A stretch of DNA of 64,000 nt from Staphylococcus sp. KG4-3 (GTDB lineage: Bacteria > Bacillota > Bacilli > Staphylococcales > Staphylococcaceae). Positions within the stretch are counted from its first letter, which is position 1; each line of letters begins with the position of its first letter. The position numbers and the translations under genes were made by a program. Of the stretch, positions 37,362-46,270 are shown in pieces. The notes under the pieces are model-generated. The model worked only from the letters and a program-made list of their open reading frames with translations, was not told the origin of the DNA and did not search any database. The stretch covers positions 2,728,001-2,792,000 of the forward strand of contig NZ_CP166245.1 of the NCBI RefSeq assembly GCF_033597815.2. The letters are read 5' to 3'.

Positions 37362-37791
37362 TTTCATCATTCCTTAATTGTTTTCTTTTTATAAAATGAT
37401 TTAAGCTTATTGAATTTATTATCTCTTTATTCATTAATATAATTATAAAGAAAAACAATTGAATTGGGTATGTGAAAATCATATCTGCAAGAATGTAATT
37501 TAACATTATAAAAACACCAAAAAAGCTTGCTGTATAAGAAAGCACACCAAGAATCAAACTAAGTCCTATAGCAATTTCTCCAAGTTGCACCATCCATTTA
37601 AATATTTCTAGATGATTCGCCACAACTGCTTCAAAGAAAAATTTAAACCAAGCTGGGGAATCCTGGTTTTCTTTAATTACTGATACTAAACCATCTATCG
37701 CAAAACCACCTGTTATTTTTTCATAGCCTTGAAATAGCATATAAAAACCAGCTCCTAATCGAATAATCAGCAATATAATTTTCGATATCAT
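37336..37791 (-). CDS. saeQ: SaeQ-like DoxX-family membrane protein
   Basis: 151 residues with four membrane helices and the DoxX start [19 protein letters not shown]. In S. aureus SaeQ and SaeP together stimulate SaeS phosphatase activity and reset the system. Its 3' end overlaps saeR. The ribosome site AAGGAG is 12 bases from the ATG, rather far. Confidence 0.85.
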   Translation of the reverse strand: MISKIILLIIRLGAGFYMLFQGYEKITGGFAIDGLVSVIKENQDSPAWFKFFFEAVVANHLEIFKWMVQLGEIAIGLSLILGVLSYTASFFGVFIMLNYILADMIFTYPIQLFFFIIILMNKEIINSISLNHFIKRKQLRNDENAPHTYSG

Positions 37792-37820
37792 CTCATTAAT
37801 CCACTCCTTGATAATATAGT

Positions 37821-37858
37821 GTGGATTGACCTAACCTATAATCTAGAAGCCAATCCAC
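37821..37858 (-). other. Hairpin between saeP and saeQ
   Basis: Perfect 8-bp stem GTGGATTG / CAATCCAC with a 22-base loop in the saeP-saeQ gap, no T-tract. It may mark a processing or partial-attenuation point separating saeP mRNA from saeQRS. Confidence 0.5.
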
Positions 37859-37872
37859 GTGCTAATTGGTTA

Positions 37873-38316
37873 TTATTTTAGTTCTGCTGAACCAAAGATT
37901 ACATGAGCTTTGTCGCAGTAGATTGTTACGGTGTTATATTCATCGGTATTTATGCCTTTCAAATCAAACGTTTGCTCTGATTTATCATAATCAACTTTAT
38001 CTATTTTCTTTCCTTTTTTAATATTGCCATCTTTAGTGAGATATACATGTAAATCTGGACCTTTAGATGATTTAAAATCTTTTAACATCAATTTATTATC
38101 ATGAATCATCGCCTTACCTTCTACTTTTTCTTTATTTTCTCCTTTAAATATACCTTCTTTCATACTTTTACTTTCACTCATGTCTTTGTTATCCATTTTT
38201 GACTCGGATTTTGTTTCTTCTTTCATATCTTCTTTCTTACTGTCCATATTATTACATGCTCCTAGTAATAATGATGTCGCTACCGTGCCTGAAACAAATA
38301 ATGTTTTTATGTTCAT
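37873..38316 (-). CDS. saeP: SaeP-like lipoprotein (DM13 domain)
   Basis: 147 residues with lipoprotein signal: GTVATSLLLGAC gives a lipobox with Cys 21, followed by a Lys/Glu/Met-rich spacer (25-60) and a DM13-type domain (KSSKGPDLHVYLTKDG ... NTVTIYCDKAHVIFGSAEL). First gene of the saePQRS operon, the same order as in S. aureus. Preceded by a SaeR-type direct repeat. Confidence 0.88.
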   Translation of the reverse strand: MNIKTLFVSGTVATSLLLGACNNMDSKKEDMKEETKSESKMDNKDMSESKSMKEGIFKGENKEKVEGKAMIHDNKLMLKDFKSSKGPDLHVYLTKDGNIKKGKKIDKVDYDKSEQTFDLKGINTDEYNTVTIYCDKAHVIFGSAELK

Positions 38317-38405
38317 AATATATACCTACTTTCAATTTATTTTTTTCATATTTTTATAATACGGCGGAAATAAAACATTTAACATTAACTAATTATTAAT
38401 GTTTC

Positions 38406-38421
38406 TTAACTCAGTCTTAAA
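38406..38421 (-). promoter_or_regulatory. Candidate SaeR binding site upstream of saeP
   Basis: On the minus strand TTTAA-GACTGA-GTTAA matches the SaeR repeat GTTAA-N6-GTTAA with one mismatch; further GTTAA/TTAA units continue downstream at about 11-base steps. A -10 box TATTAT follows at about 38355-38360. Suggests the autoregulated P1 promoter. Confidence 0.6.
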
Positions 38422-38531
38422 TATAGCGAAAATTTCAATTAAGATTTAAATAACATCATAAACATCTATAGTTCTAATCAATTAAGTAACAACTACTTAC
38501 CTAATCGTGTTTAAACAAATGCACACAAAAA

Positions 38532-38568
38532 AGCTACGGAATCAACTTAGTTAATTGATTCCGTAGCG
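38532..38568. terminator. Strong hairpin terminator downstream of YfiT-like gene
   Basis: Stem AGCTACGGAATCAA / TTGATTCCGTAGC with T-tracts on both sides. Confidence 0.88.
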
Positions 38569-38649
38569 CTTTTTCGTGCTAAATGTAACAATATATATAC
38601 TAGTTAATAATTAATCCACCGATGATTAGCCTGAAATTGAAAGTGATAC

Positions 38650-39159
38650 TTATCTTGATAATGCAATTTCAATATGTGCTAAATGATGGTTTTCATGCCA
38701 TGCCAATTTAGCTAATTTTGTAGCAACTGTGATTTCGCCATTATCTTTAAGCGTGAATTTACGTTCTAATTGATCTTTATCAATACGATTCCCTAATGCT
38801 ACAATGCGAGCATTAATCCCATCTAATATTTGCAGAGAATATTCGATGGGAGCTAAACTATCTTCTAATTCTACCCATTCCTCTTGATTGAATGGTGGGA
38901 CGATTGGATTATTATCTGTTAATGCTAATTTCAATCTTTGATACATATTGAGTTGTGAGTCCGCAATATGGTGGACTAATTGACGTACATTCCAACTTCC
39001 ATCACGATACGTTTTATTTAATTCTTCTTCTGTGATATTTCCAACTACATCTCTTAAACGCCGTGTATAATTGTCGATTTCTGCTAGCCATTTTTGAACG
39101 TCATCTAATGTTACATTTTCAGGTATGTCTAATTTACCGATTGGAAATCTTACATCCAT
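38650..39159 (-). CDS. DinB/YfiT-family bacillithiol transferase-like protein
   Basis: 169 residues, four-helix DinB fold. Metal-ligand histidines in VRQLVHHIADSQ and AWHENHHLAHIE. B. subtilis YfiT (BstA) relatives bind nickel or zinc and have been linked to bacillithiol-S-transfer; this protein keeps the ligand set. Single gene ending at a strong terminator. Confidence 0.82.
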   Translation of the reverse strand: MDVRFPIGKLDIPENVTLDDVQKWLAEIDNYTRRLRDVVGNITEEELNKTYRDGSWNVRQLVHHIADSQLNMYQRLKLALTDNNPIVPPFNQEEWVELEDSLAPIEYSLQILDGINARIVALGNRIDKDQLERKFTLKDNGEITVATKLAKLAWHENHHLAHIEIALSR

Positions 39160-39251
39160 ATTAAATCACCTAATCATTAGTTATTTTTCTTCCGCTTATG
39201 ACTGTTATATATTGTCGATCCTCAATAATTGTGTTGCCGAATCTCATAAAT

Positions 39252-39695
39252 TTAATCAGGAATAATCAACATATTTTGTTCATCAAATTCCCACATATCA
39301 CCATATGCAACTTCCCAATAATAACCATTGATATCTGTAAAATAGCCCCCATAACCACCCCAATCTAAATCTTGAGGTGATTTAACAACTGTTGCGCCAA
39401 ATGTCTCGACTTGTTCTAAAATTAAATCGACTTCCTCTTTAGATTTGGCGTTGTAAGCTAAAGTAATACCTATAAAACCACCCGTAGTTATTTTAGGAGG
39501 ACTATCTGCATTTATATCTTTTGCTAATTCTTCAACAGGAAAAATTTCTAATTTTGTACCGTCATTATTAAAAAACACGATTGCTAAATTATCATCTGTT
39601 ACCTCGGCGGTTGTTTTAAAGCCAATATTTTTATAAAACTGGAGTGATGCTTTCAAATCTTTAACACCTAACGTGATTAAATTAATTCTATTCAT
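39252..39695 (-). CDS. VOC-family (glyoxalase-like) protein
   Basis: 147 residues, a single VOC unit: INLITLGVKDLKASLQFYKNIGF at the start and YGGYFTDINGYYWEVAYGD at the end. Function unknown; relatives include fosfomycin and bleomycin resistance proteins, but no specific signature is seen. ATG follows GAGGAGATCTA. Confidence 0.85.
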   Translation of the reverse strand: MNRINLITLGVKDLKASLQFYKNIGFKTTAEVTDDNLAIVFFNNDGTKLEIFPVEELAKDINADSPPKITTGGFIGITLAYNAKSKEEVDLILEQVETFGATVVKSPQDLDWGGYGGYFTDINGYYWEVAYGDMWEFDEQNMLIIPD

Positions 39696-39803
39696 TAGAT
39701 CTCCTCATTTATTATTGGAATTGAATTGCTTATATTTCCAAGGTTATAATTAATTTTCGTTACAGTAAGACTTTACCCTCATGATGAATGAGTTATTCTT
39801 TTC

Positions 39804-40877
39804 CTAATGCGCAAAATCCTTACTAAATGAAATAATAATATCTTTATATGTCTCTAAAGATTCAATAACTGCATACTCGCCATCACCATGCCATTCTCCT
39901 CCTGATGGACCGAATTCAATAGCAGGGACATCATACCTTGAAAAATATCTTGTGTCTGCAAAACCATGTTGACCGAACACATCAACATGCTCTTTGTTTT
40001 CAACTATCTTTATATGTTGAACCAATTTTTGGATATAAGGATTGCTGATTTCATTTTTAACGCTTGGGCCAGTCAAATTCAAAGAGATTTCACCATCAGT
40101 AATCTCTTTAATTTGCGCTAAAATATCTTCTTTATCTTGATTAGGTAAATAACGAATATCAAATGAAATCAAACATTCATCTGGAACTTTATTGTATACT
40201 TCGCCACCTTTAATTTTGGCAAGGTTAATTGAAGGTGCCTCAAATATATCTGTAGACTCTTTAGCAAAGGGTAAATTAAGTATCTTATGATAAACTTCCA
40301 TTGCTTTAGCAATTGCATTTTCCCCTTCCCATGGCCTACTACCATGAGCTGATTTTCCTTTAAATTGAATATCAAATTGCAAAATACCTTTAGCTTGAAA
40401 GCCAATCCCTATTTGTGTTGGTTCAGCACAAATTACAAAATCACCTAAATAACCTTGATCCGTTAAATATGAAGCGCAGTTATATCCTCCAATTTCTTCA
40501 TCAGTTACTAATTGAAGCTGAACACAAACATCTCCTAAGTCAATATTCTTCAAATCTCGCATCGCTACCATAAATGAAGCGACTCCTGCTTTCATATCTG
40601 CTGACCCCCGCCCATAAATCTTGCCGTCTTCAATTTGTGGTGTAAATTGTTTTTTATTACCACTAACAACATCAACATGACCATTTAAAACGAGTTTTTT
40701 ATTTCCTTCTCCTACGTTACAAATGAGCATCTTATAACCATTATTTATTATTATTTCTGACGCCAAACCTTCTTTTTGTAACCATTCCGCACAATAGTCT
40801 ATTGTTTCGTTTGCAGTATGCTGACTAGAGCTATCAAATTGAATCAAATGTTCTAGTAAATCTAATGTATCTTGCAT
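39804..40877 (-). CDS. M20-family metallo-amidohydrolase (ArgE/DapE-like)
   Basis: 357 residues. Metal ligands are visible: LVLNGHVDVVSG (His, Asp), YGRGSADMKAGVASFM (bridging Asp), QLVTDEEIGGYN (catalytic Glu and Glu ligand), CAEPTQIG, and the C-terminal IEFGPSGGEWHGDGEY (His). A lid/dimerisation domain occupies about 165-275. Labelled ArgE/DapE by family, but it is not in an arginine or lysine locus. It is divergent from the aldehyde dehydrogenase-glutamine synthetase-like operon and shares a -35 box with it. I infer it could hydrolyse gamma-glutamylglycine (or a similar gamma-glutamyl amide) as the last step of that pathway. ATG follows AGGGGG. Confidence 0.85.
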   Translation of the reverse strand: MQDTLDLLEHLIQFDSSSQHTANETIDYCAEWLQKEGLASEIIINNGYKMLICNVGEGNKKLVLNGHVDVVSGNKKQFTPQIEDGKIYGRGSADMKAGVASFMVAMRDLKNIDLGDVCVQLQLVTDEEIGGYNCASYLTDQGYLGDFVICAEPTQIGIGFQAKGILQFDIQFKGKSAHGSRPWEGENAIAKAMEVYHKILNLPFAKESTDIFEAPSINLAKIKGGEVYNKVPDECLISFDIRYLPNQDKEDILAQIKEITDGEISLNLTGPSVKNEISNPYIQKLVQHIKIVENKEHVDVFGQHGFADTRYFSRYDVPAIEFGPSGGEWHGDGEYAVIESLETYKDIIISFSKDFAH

Positions 40878-40908
40878 TGACCATACCCCCTGTCTTTAAT
40901 TGTGAAAA

Positions 40909-40959
40909 AGTATAATATATTATCTGAATATTGACAAGATTTAAAAATTTTAGTAATCT
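40909..40959. promoter_or_regulatory. Divergent promoters sharing one -35 box
   Basis: Plus strand: TTGACA 40931-40936, 17-base spacer, TAATCT 40954-40959, for the aldehyde dehydrogenase operon. Minus strand: TTGTCA 40937-40932, 17-base spacer, TATACT 40914-40909, for the M20 gene. The two -35 hexamers overlap by five bases, so the promoters cannot both be occupied. Confidence 0.75.
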
Positions 40960-41010
40960 TTGTTTATATCAATATATAAAAGAAGCAAGTAATATTATTT
41001 TGAATTTTCA

Positions 41011-41080
41011 CAAGTAAATATAAATTAAGCAAAGGCGCTTATATCTCAATCTCGTTGATTGTGTATATAAGCGCCTTTTT
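41011..41080 (+). promoter_or_regulatory. Leader antiterminator/terminator of the aldehyde dehydrogenase operon (EutV target)
   Basis: A strong intrinsic terminator (AAAGGCGCTTATAT 41031-41044 / ATATAAGCGCCTTT 41065-41078, then T5) lies 20 bases before the gene start, inside the leader. Overlapping it is a small hairpin TAAGC-[AAAGGC]-GCTTA (41026-41041) with a six-base loop having A at position 1 and G at position 4, the ANTAR-recognition pattern of eut leaders. The upstream bases CAAGTAAATATAAA are shared with the eutH leader. EutV binding would prevent the terminator. Confidence 0.75.
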
Positions 41081-41100
41081 ACATGTTAAGGGGCGATTTT

Positions 41101-42540
41101 ATGACACGAAATTTAAATTACAATTGGATAAATGGTGAGCAAATTCAAACTGAAAAAACTTTATCAGTTGTCAATCCTGCAAGTGGTAAAACTATTGGAG
41201 AAGTTCCTAGTGTAGATGGTCCGATCGTTCAAAAAGCAATTGATAGCGCTGCTAACGCTTTTGAAAGTTGGTCTAATTATACAGCTGAAACTAGACAAGC
41301 ATTTTTAGAAAAGTGGGCAGTGAACTTGCTTAATAAACAAGAAGAACTTGCAACTATTATGAGTGAAGAACAAGGCAAACCATATAACGAAGCATTTGGT
41401 GAGATCGGTGTATGTGCTAAATTCATCCGCTGGTTTGCCGAAGAAGGTAAACGTATATATGGAGAAATCATTCCACCATCATCTGAAAATCAACGTATTT
41501 CTGTAATTAAACAACCCGTAGGTGTTTGTGGCCTAATTACACCTTGGAACTTCCCAGGTGCAATGGTTGCACGTAAAGTTGCGCCAGCACTAGCTGCAGG
41601 ATGTACAGTTATTGTGAAACCCTCTAGTGAAACACCTAGAATTGCCATTGCTATTTTTGAAGAACTAATAGCTACTGGCATCGATAAGGGCGTTGCTAAT
41701 ATTGTTACAGGTAGCTCTTCATTAATATCTGACAAACTATTTAGCGATAAACGTGTTAAAAAAATGTCTTTCACTGGTTCTACTAAAATTGGAAAAACCT
41801 TAATGAGTGAAGCTTCCAAACACATAAAACGTATATCTCTAGAACTTGGTGGTAACGCACCTGCAATCGTATTACCTGACGCCAATTTAGATAACGCAGC
41901 TGATGCTATAGTCGATAATAAATTTGAGAATAGTGGTCAAATGTGTAATGGAATTAACGTCATACTCGTACACAAAGATATCGAATTAGAGATTACCCAA
42001 AAAATCATTAGTAGAGTTAATAAGCTAAAAGTAGCTCCTGGCAATGAATCCGGTGCACAAGTTGGTCCATTAATTAACCAACAAGCCATTGAAAAAGTTG
42101 AAAAATTAGTAGCAGAATCCCAGGAAAATGGTGCAACTATTCAAACAGGTGGGCACAAAGCTGATATAGCAGGCTCTGAACTTTTTTATCAACCTACAGT
42201 TATAACTGATGTCACGCCAGCTATGTCGATCGCTCAAGAAGAAATCTTTGGACCAGTAGCACCAATTATTACTTTTGAATCTACTAAAGAAGCAATAGAA
42301 ATAGCAAACGCCTCACCTTATGGACTAGCTGCTTACTTTTTCTCTAATAATATCAATACAGTATATCAAATTAGCGAACAATTAGAGTTTGGAATGATTG
42401 GCGTTAACGGAACTCAATTAAGTGTACCTCAAGCACCATTTGGCGGTATTAAAGAAAGCGGGATAGGACGCGAAGGCAGTCACTTCGGTCTAGATGGCTT
42501 CCTAGAATTAAAATATATTTCACTATCTTTACTTAAATAA
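41101..42540 (+). CDS. NAD(P)-dependent aldehyde dehydrogenase
   Basis: 479 residues, full length. PWNFPGAMVARKVAPALAAG, SFTGSTKIGK, catalytic Glu in LELGGNAPA, catalytic Cys in NSGQMCNGI and EEIFGPVAPI are present. Similar to succinate-semialdehyde and gamma-glutamyl-aldehyde dehydrogenases (GabD/PuuC type). First gene of a three-gene operon with a glutamine-synthetase-like enzyme and an SDR; in this context it may oxidise gamma-glutamyl-aminoacetaldehyde to gamma-glutamylglycine. ATG 41101 follows AAGGGGCG; an upstream in-frame TTG-region start lies over the terminator tail. Confidence 0.9.
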   Translation: MTRNLNYNWINGEQIQTEKTLSVVNPASGKTIGEVPSVDGPIVQKAIDSAANAFESWSNYTAETRQAFLEKWAVNLLNKQEELATIMSEEQGKPYNEAFGEIGVCAKFIRWFAEEGKRIYGEIIPPSSENQRISVIKQPVGVCGLITPWNFPGAMVARKVAPALAAGCTVIVKPSSETPRIAIAIFEELIATGIDKGVANIVTGSSSLISDKLFSDKRVKKMSFTGSTKIGKTLMSEASKHIKRISLELGGNAPAIVLPDANLDNAADAIVDNKFENSGQMCNGINVILVHKDIELEITQKIISRVNKLKVAPGNESGAQVGPLINQQAIEKVEKLVAESQENGATIQTGGHKADIAGSELFYQPTVITDVTPAMSIAQEEIFGPVAPIITFESTKEAIEIANASPYGLAAYFFSNNINTVYQISEQLEFGMIGVNGTQLSVPQAPFGGIKESGIGREGSHFGLDGFLELKYISLSLLK

Positions 42541-42562
42541 AATAGCTAAGGGGATGTCACAC

Positions 42563-43954
42563 ATGCAAAACAAAAATAGAGTAACTGGAAATATAACAAA
42601 AGATAAATTAATTGAATTAGTCAAATCAGATGAAATTGACACTATAATCATGGGATTTTGTGATATGCAAGGAAGACTCATGGGTAAGCGAATTACAGGA
42701 GACTTTATTTTAGAAAATGATATTTCAGATGGGACACATTTTTGTAACTACTTACTAGGTACAAATTTCGAAATGGATACAAATGAAAACTTTGAATTTA
42801 TGAATTGGAATAAGGGCTACGGCGACTATTTAGCAGTACCTGATTTAGATACGTTAAAAGTTGTGCCGTGGTTAGAAAAAACTGCCATGGTCTTTTGTGA
42901 TGTCTACTCCGTAGACGGTAGTGAACCTATTTGTATTGCACCGAGAAATATATTAAAGCATCAAATCAAAAAAGCTGAATCACATGGTTTATCACCACAT
43001 ATGGCTAGTGAATTAGAATTCTACTTATTCAATAATTCTTTCGAAGAAATTTCAAAACAAGGTTACAACAATTTGGAAGCTGCCGGACATTTAAATGAAG
43101 ATTACAATTTACTACAAGGAAGTAAAAACGAGCCTATTTATCAAGAAATACGACACCAAATGCACCTTATGGGAATTACTGTCGAATCTTCAAAAGGTGA
43201 AGCCTACAAAGGACAGCATGAAATCAATTTAAAATATTCTGATGCTTTAAATGCAGCCGATCAACACATCATGTTCAAACATGGAATGAAAGAAATTTGT
43301 ATACAAAATGATAAATCCGTAACCTTTATGGCCAAACCATACGAAGAGTGGACTGGATCGAGTGGTCATATACATCTGAGCATGATGGAAAAAGGAACAA
43401 AAACGAACGCCTTCTATGCTGGTGATGACGCCGAAGAACCTAAATCTGAAACTATGCAACATTTCTTAGCTGGCATTTTAAAATATACTAAAGATTTTGC
43501 CTTAATGTTTGCACCTTACGTCAATTCATATAAACGTTTCGCACCAAACTCTTGGGCACCTGTTAGCATCGCATGGAGCAGAGATAATCGCTCAGCAGGT
43601 TACCGCGTAGTTGGTGATGGCAATTCATTACGCTTTGAATCTCGTATTTCAGGTGCAGATATGAACCCTTACTTAGCATATTCCGCACTTATAGGGGCTG
43701 GACTATATGGTATCGATAACAAAATTCCTTTAAGTGAAGAATTGGTTGGTAATGCCTACGAACAAGATAGTATTACGCGAATTCCATCATCATTACATGA
43801 AGCTATCTTGCAATGGAAAAATAGTGAAGTTGTCACAGAAGTATTAGGTGAAGATGTCGCAAATCACTATTTAGAAGCTGCGCAATCAGAGCAAAATGAT
43901 TTCGATTCTTACGTCACGACTTGGGAACGTTCACGTTATTTTGAACAGAGCTAA
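42563..43954 (+). CDS. Glutamine synthetase-like gamma-glutamyl-amine ligase
   Basis: 463 residues with the GS catalytic core: HMASELEFYLF (metal Glu), EIRHQMHLMGITVESSKGEAYKGQHEINLKYSDAL region, GSSGHIHLSM, NSYKRFAPNSWAPVSIAWS and NRSAGYRVV. The region where true GlnA has the ammonium-site and regulatory loops is different, as in PuuA (glutamylputrescine synthetase) and Streptomyces GlnA4 (gamma-glutamylethanolamide synthetase). Next to eutH/eutVW, ethanolamine is the best guess as acceptor, with ATP and glutamate. It is not the housekeeping glnA (no glnR nearby). Start at 42563, nine bases after AAGGGG. Confidence 0.85.
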   Translation: MQNKNRVTGNITKDKLIELVKSDEIDTIIMGFCDMQGRLMGKRITGDFILENDISDGTHFCNYLLGTNFEMDTNENFEFMNWNKGYGDYLAVPDLDTLKVVPWLEKTAMVFCDVYSVDGSEPICIAPRNILKHQIKKAESHGLSPHMASELEFYLFNNSFEEISKQGYNNLEAAGHLNEDYNLLQGSKNEPIYQEIRHQMHLMGITVESSKGEAYKGQHEINLKYSDALNAADQHIMFKHGMKEICIQNDKSVTFMAKPYEEWTGSSGHIHLSMMEKGTKTNAFYAGDDAEEPKSETMQHFLAGILKYTKDFALMFAPYVNSYKRFAPNSWAPVSIAWSRDNRSAGYRVVGDGNSLRFESRISGADMNPYLAYSALIGAGLYGIDNKIPLSEELVGNAYEQDSITRIPSSLHEAILQWKNSEVVTEVLGEDVANHYLEAAQSEQNDFDSYVTTWERSRYFEQS

Positions 43955-43991
43955 TATCATTCAGAACTATTATTATAAGGAGGAACAATTT

Positions 43992-44759
43992 ATGAGACTA
44001 AAAGATAAAGTATGTATTATTACCGGCGCAGGTGGCGGTATGGGAAAAATTGCAGCACAAACCTTTGCCAAAGAAGGTGCTAAAGTTGCAGTCTTTGAAA
44101 GAGATGAAGAAGCTGGTCTTGAAACTGTGCAAATAATTAAGGACAATGGTGGCGAAGCCTCATTGTTCAAAGTAGATATTGCAAACGAAGAGAATGTTAA
44201 AAAGGCAATTGCAGAGACTGTTCAATCTTATGGAAAAATTGATGTACTATACAATAATGCAGGTGTTATGCCTGAAGCAGATAATTCTGTAGTAAATACA
44301 AGTGAAGATGTTTGGGACTTAGTCATGAATATCAATGTTAAAGGAATTTTCTTTATGACAAAATATGTAATTCCTGAAATGGAAAAACATAATTCTGGTT
44401 CTATTATTAATATTGCATCATTTGTCGCCGAAATGGGTTGTTCTGTACCACAAGATGCCTATACTGCATCAAAAGGCGCTGTTGTTTCTTTAACTAAATC
44501 CTTAGCTATTCAATTTAGACCTAAAGGTATTAGAACTAACGCAATAAGTCCTGGACCAATCGAAACACCATTACTAATGGAGTGGTTAGTCTCAGATGAA
44601 GAAGCTAAAAACACTAGATTAAACAGACAACCAACTGGCCGCTTCGGGAAACCAGAAGATATTGTAAACTGTGCGTTATACTTGGCATCAGATGAATCAG
44701 ACTGGACAAACGGTGCAAATATTAACGTAGATGGTGGTATCACTGCAAACTACTTCTAA
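43992..44759 (+). CDS. SDR-family dehydrogenase
   Basis: 255 residues: NAD-binding TGAGGGMGKIA, NNAGVM, catalytic Tyr/Lys in YTASKGA, and the end DGGITANYF. Classical short-chain dehydrogenase size. Third gene of the operon, 37 bases after the GS-like gene, with AAGGAGG before the ATG. Its likely role is oxidation of the hydroxyl of gamma-glutamylethanolamide to the aldehyde; this is the enzyme that makes an alcohol-containing amine (not putrescine) the likely substrate. Confidence 0.9.
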   Translation: MRLKDKVCIITGAGGGMGKIAAQTFAKEGAKVAVFERDEEAGLETVQIIKDNGGEASLFKVDIANEENVKKAIAETVQSYGKIDVLYNNAGVMPEADNSVVNTSEDVWDLVMNINVKGIFFMTKYVIPEMEKHNSGSIINIASFVAEMGCSVPQDAYTASKGAVVSLTKSLAIQFRPKGIRTNAISPGPIETPLLMEWLVSDEEAKNTRLNRQPTGRFGKPEDIVNCALYLASDESDWTNGANINVDGGITANYF

Positions 44760-44856
44760 ATAGTTACACATATATATAAATACTTTAGAGCCGACTATAA
44801 AAAACGCATGTACTTCATAGCCTTTTAGTACACATTTAGAAATAAATATAAAAAAC

Positions 44857-44879
44857 CCCGAGACATTATAAGTCTCGGG
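44857..44879. terminator. Bidirectional terminator between SDR gene and eutH
   Basis: CCCGAGAC / GTCTCGGG stem with A6 on the left and CTTTTAATTTT on the right. Confidence 0.85.
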
Positions 44880-44997
44880 ACTTTTAATTTTATAGACAAT
44901 AACTGTTACATCCTTATTTTTTCATCAATTTTGTACGAATTATATTCGAAACAACCGTTCTGAGTAATGAAAATATTGGATTTATAGACTCGAGCTA

Positions 44998-46236
44998 TTA
45001 CTTATTTTCTAAATATTCATTTTCACCAATAATACCTGCACGTCTGTCAATTTCTTCTAATTTTTTCGCTTTTGGAATACATAATATATATGCAAATATA
45101 ATTGCAATAATACCTGCACTCAACTTACCTATCATTACAGCAGGTATCAGCGTTGGCTGGAAATTAGCTGTATAAGATAGGTGATCGCCTAACAAGAATG
45201 CCGAACATACACCAAAAGCAATGTTGAGTACTTTATCTTTTGGTGGCATATCTCTTACAAGTTTAAGCATTGCTAAAATGTTCGCAATTGTTGCTATGAA
45301 ACCTGCGCTCCCTACTTCACTTAACCCTACTTTATTTCCAACTTTATGCAAAACTGTAGAAAAGTATTTACGTATTAAATATACCATCGGGAAAGCACCT
45401 GATAACATAATAGCAATATTACCTGCATTTTCTAATGCTCTAAAATTGTCGTGCTTATCAGCCATAATAGGATCAAATCCCCAACTCCCAAATATAGTGG
45501 TAAACAAACCTGTGAATATTTCTACTACAGAAAAGACAAATACTAATTTAATACATGTATCTAGAACCTTACCAAAGACAATAAATATTTTAATCATAAT
45601 GTCAGAAAAGAAATATAACCCTATTGCTGTGATTAATACAAATAGAATTAATGGTAAAAGGTTAATAAATACCGTAGATATGCTAATCTGAAATATATGT
45701 GTTGCTGCACTTGTTGTATCAATGACTGTTCTAATTTTTGTATGGCTTAATAGAATTATTACCGTGGAAATAAAAACACCAAATGGTATAGCCAATAACC
45801 CTGACAATATTCCTAGCGCCATATACTTATGATCTCGTTTATCTAGCATTGGTAACCCCAGCGGTATAGTAAACACAATAGTTGCCCCTGCCATAAAACC
45901 AACAATCATCGCCATTATCCATCCTTCATAACTTTGCTTTAAAACATCTGCAAGTTGATATCCTCCCATATCCGTTGCAAGTATAGAAGTAGCTGCGATT
46001 GCTGGATCAGCACCAATCTTGTCAAATAGTGGTCCAAAAACTTGTTCTATGAATTTTGAAATAAAAGGAATTGATGCCATGATGCCTGCTGAATTAGCAA
46101 AAATAGGCCCAATAGTATAAATACCTTCCATAAATTCTTTACCTATACCTTTATCTGCATTACGGATCGCACCAAATGCACCTAACACTGCACACGCCAT
46201 AATAATATAAATAATTACCGTTCCAATATGCTCCAT
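44998..46236 (-). CDS. eutH: EutH-like ethanolamine transporter
   Basis: 412 residues with about eleven membrane helices. It reads as EutH: GKEFMEGIYTIGPIFANSAGIMASIPFI, ADPAIAATSILATDMGGYQLAD, GIILSGLLAIPFGVF-type segment, SAGFIATIANILAMLKLVRDMPPKDKVLNIAFGV and LLGDHLSYTANFQPTLIPA. It takes up protonated ethanolamine. Downstream of eutW-eutV in the same direction, but separated by a leader terminator. No eutBC or shell genes are in the window. Confidence 0.92.
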   Translation of the reverse strand: MEHIGTVIIYIIMACAVLGAFGAIRNADKGIGKEFMEGIYTIGPIFANSAGIMASIPFISKFIEQVFGPLFDKIGADPAIAATSILATDMGGYQLADVLKQSYEGWIMAMIVGFMAGATIVFTIPLGLPMLDKRDHKYMALGILSGLLAIPFGVFISTVIILLSHTKIRTVIDTTSAATHIFQISISTVFINLLPLILFVLITAIGLYFFSDIMIKIFIVFGKVLDTCIKLVFVFSVVEIFTGLFTTIFGSWGFDPIMADKHDNFRALENAGNIAIMLSGAFPMVYLIRKYFSTVLHKVGNKVGLSEVGSAGFIATIANILAMLKLVRDMPPKDKVLNIAFGVCSAFLLGDHLSYTANFQPTLIPAVMIGKLSAGIIAIIFAYILCIPKAKKLEEIDRRAGIIGENEYLENK

Positions 46237-46270
46237 AATGTTTCCCCCATTGTTAAAAGCTATAAAAAAA

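Noticed and set aside
38532..38568. Hairpin considered as a saeP leader attenuator
   Set aside because: It lies just downstream of the YfiT-like stop with a T-tract on that strand and upstream of the saeP promoter, so it is an ordinary terminator.
41490..41885. 131-codon frame opposite the aldehyde dehydrogenase gene
   Set aside because: Antisense shadow of a conserved enzyme; no ribosome site.
45221..45691. 156-codon frame opposite eutH
   Set aside because: Shadow of the membrane-protein gene; hydrophobic codon bias explains the absence of stops.
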